The position numbers and the translations under genes were made by a program. From positions 110,836 to 174,835 of the forward strand of contig NZ_PYON01000009.1 in assembly GCF_003026355.1 (NCBI RefSeq): a stretch of DNA of 64,000 bases, read 5' to 3'. Source of the DNA: Photobacterium kishitanii. GTDB lineage: Bacteria > Pseudomonadota > Gammaproteobacteria > Enterobacterales > Vibrionaceae. The notes under the pieces were generated by a model. It made no database searches. It saw only the letters and a program-made list of their open reading frames with translations, and was not told where the DNA came from. This document shows positions 30,783-39,871 of the stretch, piece after piece (position 1 is the first letter of the stretch; every line of letters begins with the position of its first letter).

Positions 30783-31397
30783 CTATTGGCGATGATTGCG
30801 TAGGAAAGGAAAGTTACCTTGATAATGCTGACGGCTAAATACTAGCATCAGTAATCCACCAAGGATCAATGCTGCAATGATTAGGCCTCGAATAATGGCA
30901 GTCATAGAAGCCATTTGAGCAAAAGCATGCGCCAGTAGTTTATCGTGTTCAAGAGTGATCCGCATAAATCCAATAATGTGGCCGTTAAGTAATACCGGCT
31001 CTGCAATTTGTTGACGGCCAATACTTGCTATCGCTAATGGGGTAGAAAGTCCGGTTAACTGCTCTAGTGGCATTGCAGCTTTAGTTTTTGCTAATACCAC
31101 CCCTTCAAGATTATAAATGCTAGCATCTAAGATCAATGGTTCAGTGGTTAAATTTTGAACCAATAATTGCAGTTGATCTTGGTCTTTATTTTCAAGATCT
31201 ACCGCTGCATTTTGAGCCGCTTGACGCACAATAATTTGTGATAAGGTTTGAGTTTGTTCACTGAGCAGTTGGTAGTTTTGTTGGCTAAGTAATGCACCAT
31301 ATTGGAGTATGCCGATAAATGTTAATAAACATATTAGCAATATAACGGTTTTATGCAGACGCTGACGTTGCCACCGTTTGGTATTCCATTGGATCAT
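30783..31397 (-). CDS. smp: Membrane protein of the Smp/YtjB family
   Basis: A 204-aa inner-membrane protein with one hydrophobic segment near residues 15-35 and another near 160-185, enclosing a periplasmic domain rich in Gln. E. coli smp (ytjB) is likewise divergent from serB, which supports the call. Function is unknown. I use the ATG at 31397 (MIQWNTKRW); an in-frame GTG nine bases upstream is possible. Confidence 0.82.
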   Translation of the reverse strand: MIQWNTKRWQRQRLHKTVILLICLLTFIGILQYGALLSQQNYQLLSEQTQTLSQIIVRQAAQNAAVDLENKDQDQLQLLVQNLTTEPLILDASIYNLEGVVLAKTKAAMPLEQLTGLSTPLAIASIGRQQIAEPVLLNGHIIGFMRITLEHDKLLAHAFAQMASMTAIIRGLIIAALILGGLLMLVFSRQHYQGNFPFLRNHRQ

Positions 31398-31660
31398 TAA
31401 TATCACTCGATTATCCTAGTTACAGTTATTCTACACTAAAAAAATAATGGATGATTATTTCCCCTTCAGGGAAGTGTTAAACTTTATTAACAAATAATAG
31501 TTATTAATGATTAGTTGTAAGTTGATTGCGTAAGTTGCTAATTATATGGATTTTAATTTGATTTTTTTGTTAGTGATATAACAGTCAATTTTCAATTGGG
31601 CTTGCTCTTCTGGAATACAATCGTTAGGTTTGTAGTAACTAAATTGTTAAGGATGACGTA

Positions 31661-32626
31661 ATGGACGTTGCTAACGTACTCAAAATCAATAAACACCCGA
31701 CCTTATTTAAACGCTTTCCAGAAATACTCTCTGTCACTAATACCAGCAAGCGCCAAGCGAGTTGGCTGGTATATGGTAAACAAATTTCCACTGATAATAT
31801 TGATGCGATTAATGATGTTGCACTGAGTGCTATTGAAATTGTCGCGGCATGGAAAGTGGGAGCCTATGATGCAATTTTAATTGCCAGTGAGCTAACGGTA
31901 GAGCAACAACAGGTGGTGCTTGAACAACAGTTAGATTTTGCTTATGTCAGTGACATTCCTGATTTATCTATGCCTGGAATTGTAGTGTTAGATATGGACT
32001 CCACTGCAATTGAGATTGAATGTATTGATGAAATCGCAAAACTAGCTGGTGTCGGTGAAGAAGTGGCTGCGGTCACTGAGCGAGCAATGCTTGGTGAATT
32101 AGATTTTGAACAGAGTTTACGCCAGCGAGTGGCAACCTTAGCCGGTGCTGACGAAACGATTTTAACTCAAGTACGTGATAAATTACCTTTGATGGCTGAA
32201 TTACCTCAATTAATCACAACTTTGCATCATTATGGATGGCAAGTGGCGATTGCATCAGGAGGATTCACCTACTTTTCAGATCACTTGCAGCAGCAATTTA
32301 ACTTGGTATCAGCAACCTCAAACACGCTTGAAATTATTGACGGTAAGTTAACGGGTAAGGTGATTGGCAAAGTCGTTGACGCTAAAGCAAAAGCGGAAAT
32401 ATTACTGGCACTAGCCGAAGAGTTTGATATCGAGCCACATAATACTGTCGCTGTTGGCGATGGTGCTAATGATTTATTGATGATGGAAGTTGCTGGATTA
32501 GGGGTGGCTTATCATGCTAAGCCGATGGTTGAGCAACAGGCAAATGTTGCTGTTCGTCATGCTGACTTAGGCGCGGTGATTTGTATTTTATCAGCATCGC
32601 TAGCTGAGCAACGTTTAGCATGGTGA
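31661..32626 (+). CDS. serB: Phosphoserine phosphatase
   Basis: HAD phosphatase giving serine from phosphoserine. The 321-aa protein has motif I DMDSTAIEIE (nucleophile Asp111, Asp113), motif II SGGFTYF, the lysine motif and motif IV AVGDGANDLLMM. The N-terminal ~100 residues are the variable regulatory part. GGATGACG is a modest ribosome site. The serB-PilZ gene-radA order is the same as in Vibrio cholerae from memory. Confidence 0.96.
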   Translation: MDVANVLKINKHPTLFKRFPEILSVTNTSKRQASWLVYGKQISTDNIDAINDVALSAIEIVAAWKVGAYDAILIASELTVEQQQVVLEQQLDFAYVSDIPDLSMPGIVVLDMDSTAIEIECIDEIAKLAGVGEEVAAVTERAMLGELDFEQSLRQRVATLAGADETILTQVRDKLPLMAELPQLITTLHHYGWQVAIASGGFTYFSDHLQQQFNLVSATSNTLEIIDGKLTGKVIGKVVDAKAKAEILLALAEEFDIEPHNTVAVGDGANDLLMMEVAGLGVAYHAKPMVEQQANVAVRHADLGAVICILSASLAEQRLAW

Positions 32627-32693
32627 TGCTGGCATAGTATCGTTATCGGCTTAATAAATCGCACCTAATAAAGGTGCGATGTGTTAACTAAGG

Positions 32694-35042
32694 TTAGTGA
32701 ATTTCAAGCCGAATTAATACTTCATCGGTAATGTCTGAGATTTCACCGCAGCCCATTAATGAGGTAAATTCTATCTCTAATGCGCGTGCTCGATGGAGGG
32801 TTAAGCGTGCTAATTGACTGAGTTTTTCACCAATTAATGCCGTGAGTGGATTTAATAATGGTAATGCCGTGATCCGCAACGCAAACAGATCGCCTTGTTG
32901 GCGTGCTTGGTGAATATAAGTACGTAGGCTAGCAACATCATCAAAATCCTCCCGTAGTTTAGTCTCAACTTTATGTATTTTATTACCGTGAAACTCAACC
33001 GCTAAATATAACTCATGAATAAAAGGCGGTTGTTGCTTGTCTCGTGGCCGCATAGGATCTGCCAGCAACTCTTTAACGCGTTGTTTGAAAATAACATCAA
33101 GATTGAAGCGATTATTATTATTCAGTTGCTGGAGCATATTCGCCAGTGGTGATAATGGTAAATTAGATCCGACAGCTTTGACTTTTATTTTATGATCAAT
33201 CTTCTCCGCAAAATAAGGCAAGCTATGCAGTCTCGTTAGTAACATTTGATGCATCGCTAATAACATTGCTGGAGAGGGTTGGGGCTCTTTACAAAGTGGC
33301 AATTTTTCAAGGTTAGATGCAATTAAATTACGTAGAAATTGCCCACCTAATAAACCTTCTTCATTTTCAATGGTTGTTAACTGAATATTTTTACCATTAG
33401 GACTGGTACGAACGATCTGATAAGGCATATTTTTTAAAATATCATTTTTAGTGCTACGGGCCAGTTTAGTGAACCCAATTATTACCGTATCACCTTGTTT
33501 ACACCGTAATGGTTGATCCAAATTAATATTAAGTCCACGACTTGAAAAGTCGATCGAATGGCCGCTAATATTGTCATCACCTTGGTGTAATGTGATGGTT
33601 GTTTGATAGCTAAACCGAGATTCACTTCGCAGTGGTTTAGGATCAAAATGAATCGCTTCAGCTTGGCTGATTGGATTTCGAGGATGACGAAATTGGTTTA
33701 GCTCTTGGGCAACTAAGGTTGATGGAGCACCGCAGAGATAATCAGATTGTATTTGGGAGTGAGTTAAATCCTGTAAGGTACCAATATGTGATAAATCCTG
33801 ACAACAAGGCATCATTTCTGGAGTGAGTTTTGCCAATGTTTGCACATCTGTTGACGTCAAAGGGGATAGCGTTAATTGCATCACGCGCCAACTTTTACGT
33901 TTAGCGCCTACTTGCCAAAATAATAGCCGTTGCTGGCGGGTCATTTCAGACAATGCCGCCGAATAAAAATAACGTTGACCTTGATGCTCATGAAAGAAGC
34001 TATAAATTAAGGTACTGGTTTGTGAGACCTGACTTAATCCAAGGTTAGTCATGCGTGTTGTTGATAACAGATGATTAATCACTGGCTGATTACGCTCATC
34101 ATGCCAATATTGCCATTGGTGTTGATTATGATCCGTTAACAGGCTGTATTTAAGGTGTGTTCCTGCAAAAAATAATGGCATCGTTGTCGTATGTTTTAAA
34201 TAGCAATGCTCAAAACCTTGCGTGCGCAGTTGAATAATTTTATCGTCATGGTTATTACGACTTAATGACTGATGCTGATCATGCTTAATGATTGCCTGAA
34301 GTGCCGTATTTTCAGTTAATGCCAATAATCGTAACCATTTTACACTGTCGTTATCTTGAATCTCATCAATGCCTAAAATACGATAGTGGTGACTTAGATT
34401 AAGACGAGCATCTTGATATTGCTGCGCTAATTGTGGAAACGAAGCTGCGATGGTTTGGCCTAGTTGATAGTCAAATGCTGCTGGTACTTTACACTTAGCC
34501 CCAGAAAGAGAAATATCGACTGTTGTGGCTAAGACTTGTTGATTGTTGGCTAACGTTAATGCCATCGGTGTCGCAATACTGAGCCTACTTTCTTCACGGC
34601 TAAGGTAGTATCCAAATCGAATCAGTCGCGCTTGGAACAAGCTCGATTGGGTATCTGTTGTAGCAGTGTCTACTGGTGGTGCTTTTTGTTGTTGGTGAAT
34701 AATACGAAAATTGTTATGGGTATTAATTAATTCTTCATACAGCCCATAGCAATATTGTCCGCCAAATACTGCATTGCGGTGATGATAAATATTAATAGCG
34801 ACATCGTCCAACCAATGACTATGACCATTAAATGTATATTGTCGACATTGACCTTTAACCCGCCCTCGCAGATCAATAGTTTTATTGCAAGGAGTCATCA
34901 AGCGATTGATTTCCATTTTTATTTGTAGCCGCACAGGACCCGTTTCGTGTTCAGTCAATAACTTGAACGTGGTCTCAAAATCGGGTTTGTTATAAATTGG
35001 CAATAATTGCTCAATCAGTGCTTTATAATCGTCGAGGTGCAT
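32694..35042 (-). CDS. Large PilZ-domain protein (PlzC-like)
   Basis: A 782-aa cytoplasmic-looking protein with two PilZ-type segments. The first shows R149-E-E-S-R153 and DISLSG at 176-181; the second, near residues 467-505, shows RSESR and DFSSRG. Both match the cyclic-di-GMP pattern RxxxR...DxSxxG. The rest is not recognised. I start at the ATG at 35042; the longer reading overlaps radA. V. cholerae has a PilZ protein (PlzC, as I recall) in the same place between serB and radA. A link to the GGDEF-EAL protein at 16-18 kb is possible but unproven. Confidence 0.85.
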   Translation of the reverse strand: MHLDDYKALIEQLLPIYNKPDFETTFKLLTEHETGPVRLQIKMEINRLMTPCNKTIDLRGRVKGQCRQYTFNGHSHWLDDVAINIYHHRNAVFGGQYCYGLYEELINTHNNFRIIHQQQKAPPVDTATTDTQSSLFQARLIRFGYYLSREESRLSIATPMALTLANNQQVLATTVDISLSGAKCKVPAAFDYQLGQTIAASFPQLAQQYQDARLNLSHHYRILGIDEIQDNDSVKWLRLLALTENTALQAIIKHDQHQSLSRNNHDDKIIQLRTQGFEHCYLKHTTTMPLFFAGTHLKYSLLTDHNQHQWQYWHDERNQPVINHLLSTTRMTNLGLSQVSQTSTLIYSFFHEHQGQRYFYSAALSEMTRQQRLLFWQVGAKRKSWRVMQLTLSPLTSTDVQTLAKLTPEMMPCCQDLSHIGTLQDLTHSQIQSDYLCGAPSTLVAQELNQFRHPRNPISQAEAIHFDPKPLRSESRFSYQTTITLHQGDDNISGHSIDFSSRGLNINLDQPLRCKQGDTVIIGFTKLARSTKNDILKNMPYQIVRTSPNGKNIQLTTIENEEGLLGGQFLRNLIASNLEKLPLCKEPQPSPAMLLAMHQMLLTRLHSLPYFAEKIDHKIKVKAVGSNLPLSPLANMLQQLNNNNRFNLDVIFKQRVKELLADPMRPRDKQQPPFIHELYLAVEFHGNKIHKVETKLREDFDDVASLRTYIHQARQQGDLFALRITALPLLNPLTALIGEKLSQLARLTLHRARALEIEFTSLMGCGEISDITDEVLIRLEIH

Positions 35043-35192
35043 GATTTGGTCATATTGATGAATGGCTAGTTGTACTATCGACCTGTAGAGTAAAAAATTT
35101 AGGTTTAACTGACATATATTTGTCGTTATTCGATAGTTTCTTGACGCTAATGTGATTAGCGATTGTGAACAATAACTGATATAGGATTTAGA

Positions 35193-36584
35193 ATGGCAAA
35201 AGCAGCAAAACGAGCATATGTATGTAGTGATTGTGGAATGGACTTTGCGCGCTGGCAAGGCCAATGTTCAGGATGTAAGTCATGGAATACGATCACTGAA
35301 TTTACTATTCCGAATACTAAAACAGGCGTAGTAACCTCAGCTCGTTCAAGTTTGTCAGGCTATGCAGGCATTGCTGGTGGTGGCTCTAAAAAATTACATG
35401 AGGTTGAAGCGGTTGATGCTCAGAAAATGCTAACCGGTATTGGTGAGCTTGATCGAGTATTATGTGGTGGATTAACCACAGGTTCTGTGAATATTATTTC
35501 AGGCGATCCTGGTGCGGGTAAAACGACATTATTGTCAGACTTAGTGGCGCGAATGTCGAAATTAATGCCATCGTTGTACTGTACTGCGGAAGAATCGTTA
35601 TCCCAGTTTAAAAACCGAGTTAATCGCTTAAAGTTAGACTGCAACGAAGATAACTTGTACTTAATGGCTGAAACCAGTGTTGAAGCAATTATTGCCGAAT
35701 TGGATGCGAAGCAGATTAAATTTGCAGTTATCGACTCAATTCAAGCGGTATCAACGGAGTTAGCTAATGGTAGCCCCGGTTCACCATCACAAGTAAAAAC
35801 GGCTGCTCAATCACTAACGCAATACTGTAAACAAAATAACGTTACGATGTTTTTGATTGCGCATGTTAATAAAAATAACGAGATAGCAGGCCCACAAACA
35901 TTGGTACATATTGTCGATGCTTTACTGCATATCGATACCAATGATGGTCAAGTGCGTACATTACGTGCCAATAAAAACCGTTTTGGTGATGTTGATACTG
36001 TTGGTATTTTCCGTATGACAGAGCGCGGCATGCTCAGTGTCGATAACCCAAGTGAAATATTTCTATCGGGATCAACGACGGAATCTTCTGGCTCAGCGAT
36101 CACCTGTATTCGAAAAGGTAACCGTAATATTTTACTTGAAATTCAATGTTTAACCACAGAGACCGAAGGAGAGTTTCCACAACGGGTCTGTGTCGGGTTA
36201 AACATGAATCGAATTAAAATGTTAACCGGTATTTTACGAAAACATGCTAAGACCAAAATCTTCCATGATACTTTTTTCAATATTGTCGGAGGATTAAAAA
36301 TTGATGAATCTGAGACGTGCATCGATTTGGCACTCGTCGCGGCCTTATTAAGTAGCTTAAATGAATTTGTGGTACCGCGTACAACCTGCATTATGGGAGA
36401 GTTAAGTCTCAATGGTGACGTGCGTCCGATAGATAGCGGTGTACCGCGAGTAAAAGAAGCTGCTCAGCATGGATTTACCGAGATTTTTATTCCTTATCGT
36501 AACTACCATAAATCAATGGAAGGACTGGGTGCCAAAATTGTGGCAGTGAAAACTATCCATGAATTAATTGAGTTAATTAACTAA
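35193..36584 (+). CDS. radA: DNA repair protein RadA (divergent)
   Basis: RecA-like ATPase/helicase that aids branch migration in recombination. The 463-aa protein has the four-cysteine zinc finger (Cys11, 14, 25, 28), Walker A GDPGAGKTT, the RadA signature KNRFG and a Lon-like C-terminal domain (GELSLNGDVRPIDSGVPR). Ends and motifs fit, but much of the middle (for example IAHVNKNNEIAGPQTLVHIV) differs strongly from the E. coli and V. cholerae RadA I remember. The position beside serB and the PilZ gene is the standard radA place. Confidence 0.85.
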   Translation: MAKAAKRAYVCSDCGMDFARWQGQCSGCKSWNTITEFTIPNTKTGVVTSARSSLSGYAGIAGGGSKKLHEVEAVDAQKMLTGIGELDRVLCGGLTTGSVNIISGDPGAGKTTLLSDLVARMSKLMPSLYCTAEESLSQFKNRVNRLKLDCNEDNLYLMAETSVEAIIAELDAKQIKFAVIDSIQAVSTELANGSPGSPSQVKTAAQSLTQYCKQNNVTMFLIAHVNKNNEIAGPQTLVHIVDALLHIDTNDGQVRTLRANKNRFGDVDTVGIFRMTERGMLSVDNPSEIFLSGSTTESSGSAITCIRKGNRNILLEIQCLTTETEGEFPQRVCVGLNMNRIKMLTGILRKHAKTKIFHDTFFNIVGGLKIDESETCIDLALVAALLSSLNEFVVPRTTCIMGELSLNGDVRPIDSGVPRVKEAAQHGFTEIFIPYRNYHKSMEGLGAKIVAVKTIHELIELIN

Positions 36585-36610
36585 TTATCATTGAGTAAAT
36601 TTTTCTCAAT

Positions 36611-36645
36611 AAAAGGCCAATCGCAATAATGTGATTGGCCTTTTT
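36611..36645. terminator. Bidirectional terminator radA / M23 peptidase
   Basis: AAAAGGCCAATC and GATTGGCCTTTT pair over 12 bp with a 10-base loop, A run before and T run after. Confidence 0.9.
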
Positions 36646-36659
36646 AATCGGTGTGGTTG

Positions 36660-37643
36660 TTAAAAATCGTCTTGGTTGGTTGTTGATTGGGTATGATTTA
36701 CGGTAGTGATACCAAGATCGTGGTGTTCATCACCCGTTAATTGTACTTGCATCGCAACCATACTATTGATGGTATTTAATAACGATGCCCATTGAACATT
36801 CTTTTCTTGTTTAAACAAACTATCGAAATTTTCAATGTTCCATTTAACGAATGGACGAGGATTAAGTGGTTTACCTAAAAAGCGAATTTCATAATGCAGA
36901 TGTGGTCCGGTTGATAATCCTGAATTACCCGTCCAGCCAATAAGTTGCCCTTTTTTTACAAATTCGCCTTGTTTGACTTTGAATTTACTCATGTGTGAAT
37001 AAGTCGAAGTAAAACCCATGGTATGGTTTAAGGTCAATTGATTACCATAACCGTAGTTACTATTGCGAGCGCGTTCAATAACCGCGTCAGCTGGAGCATA
37101 AATCGGGGTACCAATTTTAGCTGCAAAATCAAGACCATCATGGCGTTTGCGTTTTTTAGTGATCGGGTGAATGCGAGTGCCAAAGCCCGAAGTTAATTGT
37201 ACATTAGGGGTTGGAGCACCATTAGGAATTAGCTGAAATAAAGTTGCTCTAACGGCAGAGTTAATTGCCGCAGTATCAACCCGCTGGGTAATGGTTTGGC
37301 TATCGTCAGCGGGTTCAATGCCGAGGACAGTTTCCATATCATCAATACGTTGATTAAGCGCGACTAATGATTTGTTCTTATCCGCTAATGCTTGATTGAG
37401 ATCTTGATTCATTGCGGTTTCTTCAGAAAGTGAAGCACTTAATGCTAATGCTTGGGCACTTAATTTCTGGGCTTTGATCTGAGAAATTTTAGCGTTTTGA
37501 TAAAGGTGAAACATTGAATAGCCGCCATAGCTAAACATACCACATACAGCAATAATCACGGCGGCACGATAATAGTGCTGTAATGGACGTCGGGATTTAT
37601 TGGCTAATGATGGCTCTGATAATGGTGGTTCTAAATGAGACAT
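36660..37643 (-). CDS. M23-family (LytM) peptidoglycan endopeptidase
   Basis: A 327-aa protein with an N-terminal transmembrane anchor (about 27-46), a coiled-coil region (about 50-108) and an M23 domain (about 145-260). The zinc site is complete: HDGLD (His168, Asp172) and HLHYE (248-252), so it is probably an active cell-wall endopeptidase facing the periplasm. A ~70-residue tail follows. It resembles the Vibrio Shy/MepM-type hydrolases, but I cannot assign one. Confidence 0.88.
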   Translation of the reverse strand: MSHLEPPLSEPSLANKSRRPLQHYYRAAVIIAVCGMFSYGGYSMFHLYQNAKISQIKAQKLSAQALALSASLSEETAMNQDLNQALADKNKSLVALNQRIDDMETVLGIEPADDSQTITQRVDTAAINSAVRATLFQLIPNGAPTPNVQLTSGFGTRIHPITKKRKRHDGLDFAAKIGTPIYAPADAVIERARNSNYGYGNQLTLNHTMGFTSTYSHMSKFKVKQGEFVKKGQLIGWTGNSGLSTGPHLHYEIRFLGKPLNPRPFVKWNIENFDSLFKQEKNVQWASLLNTINSMVAMQVQLTGDEHHDLGITTVNHTQSTTNQDDF

Positions 37644-37866
37644 AATCTATAGCTATGATTGATAAGTTAGTGAGAGCTGATCGGCGATGAACAGACGTTT
37701 ACAGTGTTTAATATCGTGTCAACTAACAGTAAGGAATTAGCTACTCAGTCTATGTCTTCGCTTATATTATTGCTAGTTATCACGTCACATAAATGAGGCA
37801 ATACAGTATCTTGCTAAGGTTTTATATAAAAAGCATTTGATTTAAATGGCTATTTTTATTTTTGAT

Positions 37867-37893
37867 AAAAAAGAGCTGCTCACACAGCTCTTT
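37867..37893 (-). terminator. ettA terminator
   Basis: AAAGAGCTG and CAGCTCTTT pair on a CTCACA loop; the A run at its left gives a U run on the minus-strand transcript. Confidence 0.8.
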
Positions 37894-37914
37894 GATTACA
37901 AACTATTGAATTAA

Positions 37915-39582
37915 TTATTTTGCAATACGTTTGTATTTAATACGATGCGGTTCGGCAGCATCAGCTCCCAATGTTTTCTTCAACCACTCAGTATATTCAG
38001 TAAAGTTACCTTCAAAGAAGCTCACTTTACCTTCATCTCGATAGTCAAGAATATGGGTAGCAACGCGGTCAAGGAACCAACGGTCGTGGGAAATAACCAT
38101 CGCGCAACCAGGGAACTCAAGTAACGCTTCTTCCAATGCACGTAAAGTCTCTACGTCAAGGTCGTTGGTTGGTTCATCGAGTAGTAATACGTTACCACCC
38201 GATTTTAGTAGTTTAGCTAAGTGAACACGGTTACGTTCACCACCAGATAGATCACCGATACGTTTTTGATGATCACTGCCTTTAAAGTTAAAGCGTGATA
38301 CATACGCACGAGCAGGAATCTCAAAGTTGTTGATCTTAAGAATATCAGCACCTTCTGAGATTTCTTGGTAAACAGTGTTGTTATCGTTCATGCTATCGCG
38401 GAACTGATCCACAGAGGCTAACTTCACTGTTTCACCTAATTCAATCGTACCCGAATCAGGTTGTTCATCACCGCTTAACATCTTAAATAGCGTTGATTTA
38501 CCCGCACCGTTAGCACCGATAATGCCGACGATTGCTCCTTTTGGCATGCTGAATGATAAATCGTCAATCAGTACACGATCACCAAAGGATTTAGTCAGGT
38601 TTTTTACTTCAATAACTTTGTCGCCTAAACGCTCACCTGGTGGAATGAACAATTCATTGGTTTCATTACGCTTTTGGTGATCGGTTGTATTAAGCTCTTC
38701 AAAGCGCGCCATACGTGCTTTTGATTTAGCTTGGCGACCTTTAGGGTTTTGCCGAACCCATTCAAGTTCTTTCTCAATGGTTTTTTGCAAAGCACGTTCT
38801 TGAGATGATTCTTGTTTTAGACGTGCGTCTTTTTGCTCAAGCCATGAAGTATAGTTACCTTGCCATGGAATACCTTCACCACGGTCAAGTTCCAAAATCC
38901 ACCCAGCAGCATTATCGAGGAAGTAACGGTCGTGGGTAATTGCAACCACAGTACCACTGTAATCCACTAAGAAGTGCTCAAGCCATGCCACTGATTCAGC
39001 ATCTAAGTGGTTAGTTGGTTCATCAAGTAATAGCATGTCTGGTTTATCAAGTAATAAACGACAAATAGCAACACGACGACGCTCACCACCGGATAAATTT
39101 TTGATAGGCGCATCCCAATCAGGTAGACGCAGTGCATCTGCAGCACGCTCAAGTTGCATACCTAAATTGTGACCGTCTTTCGTTTCAATTAATGACTCAA
39201 GATCGCCTTGTTCTTTAGCTAAAGCATCAAAATCAGCATCTGGTTCAGCATAAGCTGCATACACCTGATCGAGACGAATTAAGGCATCTTTAACATCAGA
39301 AACAGATTCTTCAACTATTTCACGTACCGTTTTGGTTTCATCTAATACTGGTTCTTGAGGCAAGTAGCCGACTTTAAGTCCAGCTTGAGGACGTGCTTCA
39401 CCTTCAATATCAGTATCAATGCCTGCCATAATACGCAGTAGGGTTGATTTACCTGAACCGTTAAGACCTAGAACACCAATTTTGGCACCAGGAAAGAAAC
39501 TCAATGAAATATCTTTTAAGATTTGACGCTTAGGTGGGACGATTTTTCCCACTCGCGACATGGTATAGACGTAATCAGCCAT
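37915..39582 (-). CDS. ettA: Energy-dependent translational throttle EttA
   Basis: ABC-F ATPase that gates early elongation from the ribosomal E site according to ATP level. The 555 aa equal E. coli EttA. Two ABC domains are visible (GLNGSGKST/LSGGERRRV and GANGAGKST/LSGGERNRV), each with DEPTN, and the basic linker of the ABC-F family lies between. The C-terminus PHRIKYKRIAK is conserved. No membrane segments. Confidence 0.97.
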   Translation of the reverse strand: MADYVYTMSRVGKIVPPKRQILKDISLSFFPGAKIGVLGLNGSGKSTLLRIMAGIDTDIEGEARPQAGLKVGYLPQEPVLDETKTVREIVEESVSDVKDALIRLDQVYAAYAEPDADFDALAKEQGDLESLIETKDGHNLGMQLERAADALRLPDWDAPIKNLSGGERRRVAICRLLLDKPDMLLLDEPTNHLDAESVAWLEHFLVDYSGTVVAITHDRYFLDNAAGWILELDRGEGIPWQGNYTSWLEQKDARLKQESSQERALQKTIEKELEWVRQNPKGRQAKSKARMARFEELNTTDHQKRNETNELFIPPGERLGDKVIEVKNLTKSFGDRVLIDDLSFSMPKGAIVGIIGANGAGKSTLFKMLSGDEQPDSGTIELGETVKLASVDQFRDSMNDNNTVYQEISEGADILKINNFEIPARAYVSRFNFKGSDHQKRIGDLSGGERNRVHLAKLLKSGGNVLLLDEPTNDLDVETLRALEEALLEFPGCAMVISHDRWFLDRVATHILDYRDEGKVSFFEGNFTEYTEWLKKTLGADAAEPHRIKYKRIAK

Positions 39583-39871
39583 ATCCGTGTGTGATCTCTA
39601 CTCTAAAATGAAGCTTATATAGTACCTATAATCTTTAAAAGTTCACTCGAATTGTTGTTTATTACTTGGCTCTGTAAGGTATTTTAACAATAAAAGGGAT
39701 TGTTTATTGTAATGGTTACTATCACAATCATACCCTATGGTAATCATATATCCGTCAATCTATGTAAGCGCTGATATTAAGGGCTATTTCGCATTGGAGT
39801 GGCATTTTTTTGCTATCCTTGAGCAAGGATCGTAGATAAGTTTTGGTGTTTTTTTAGATATGGAGTCAATC

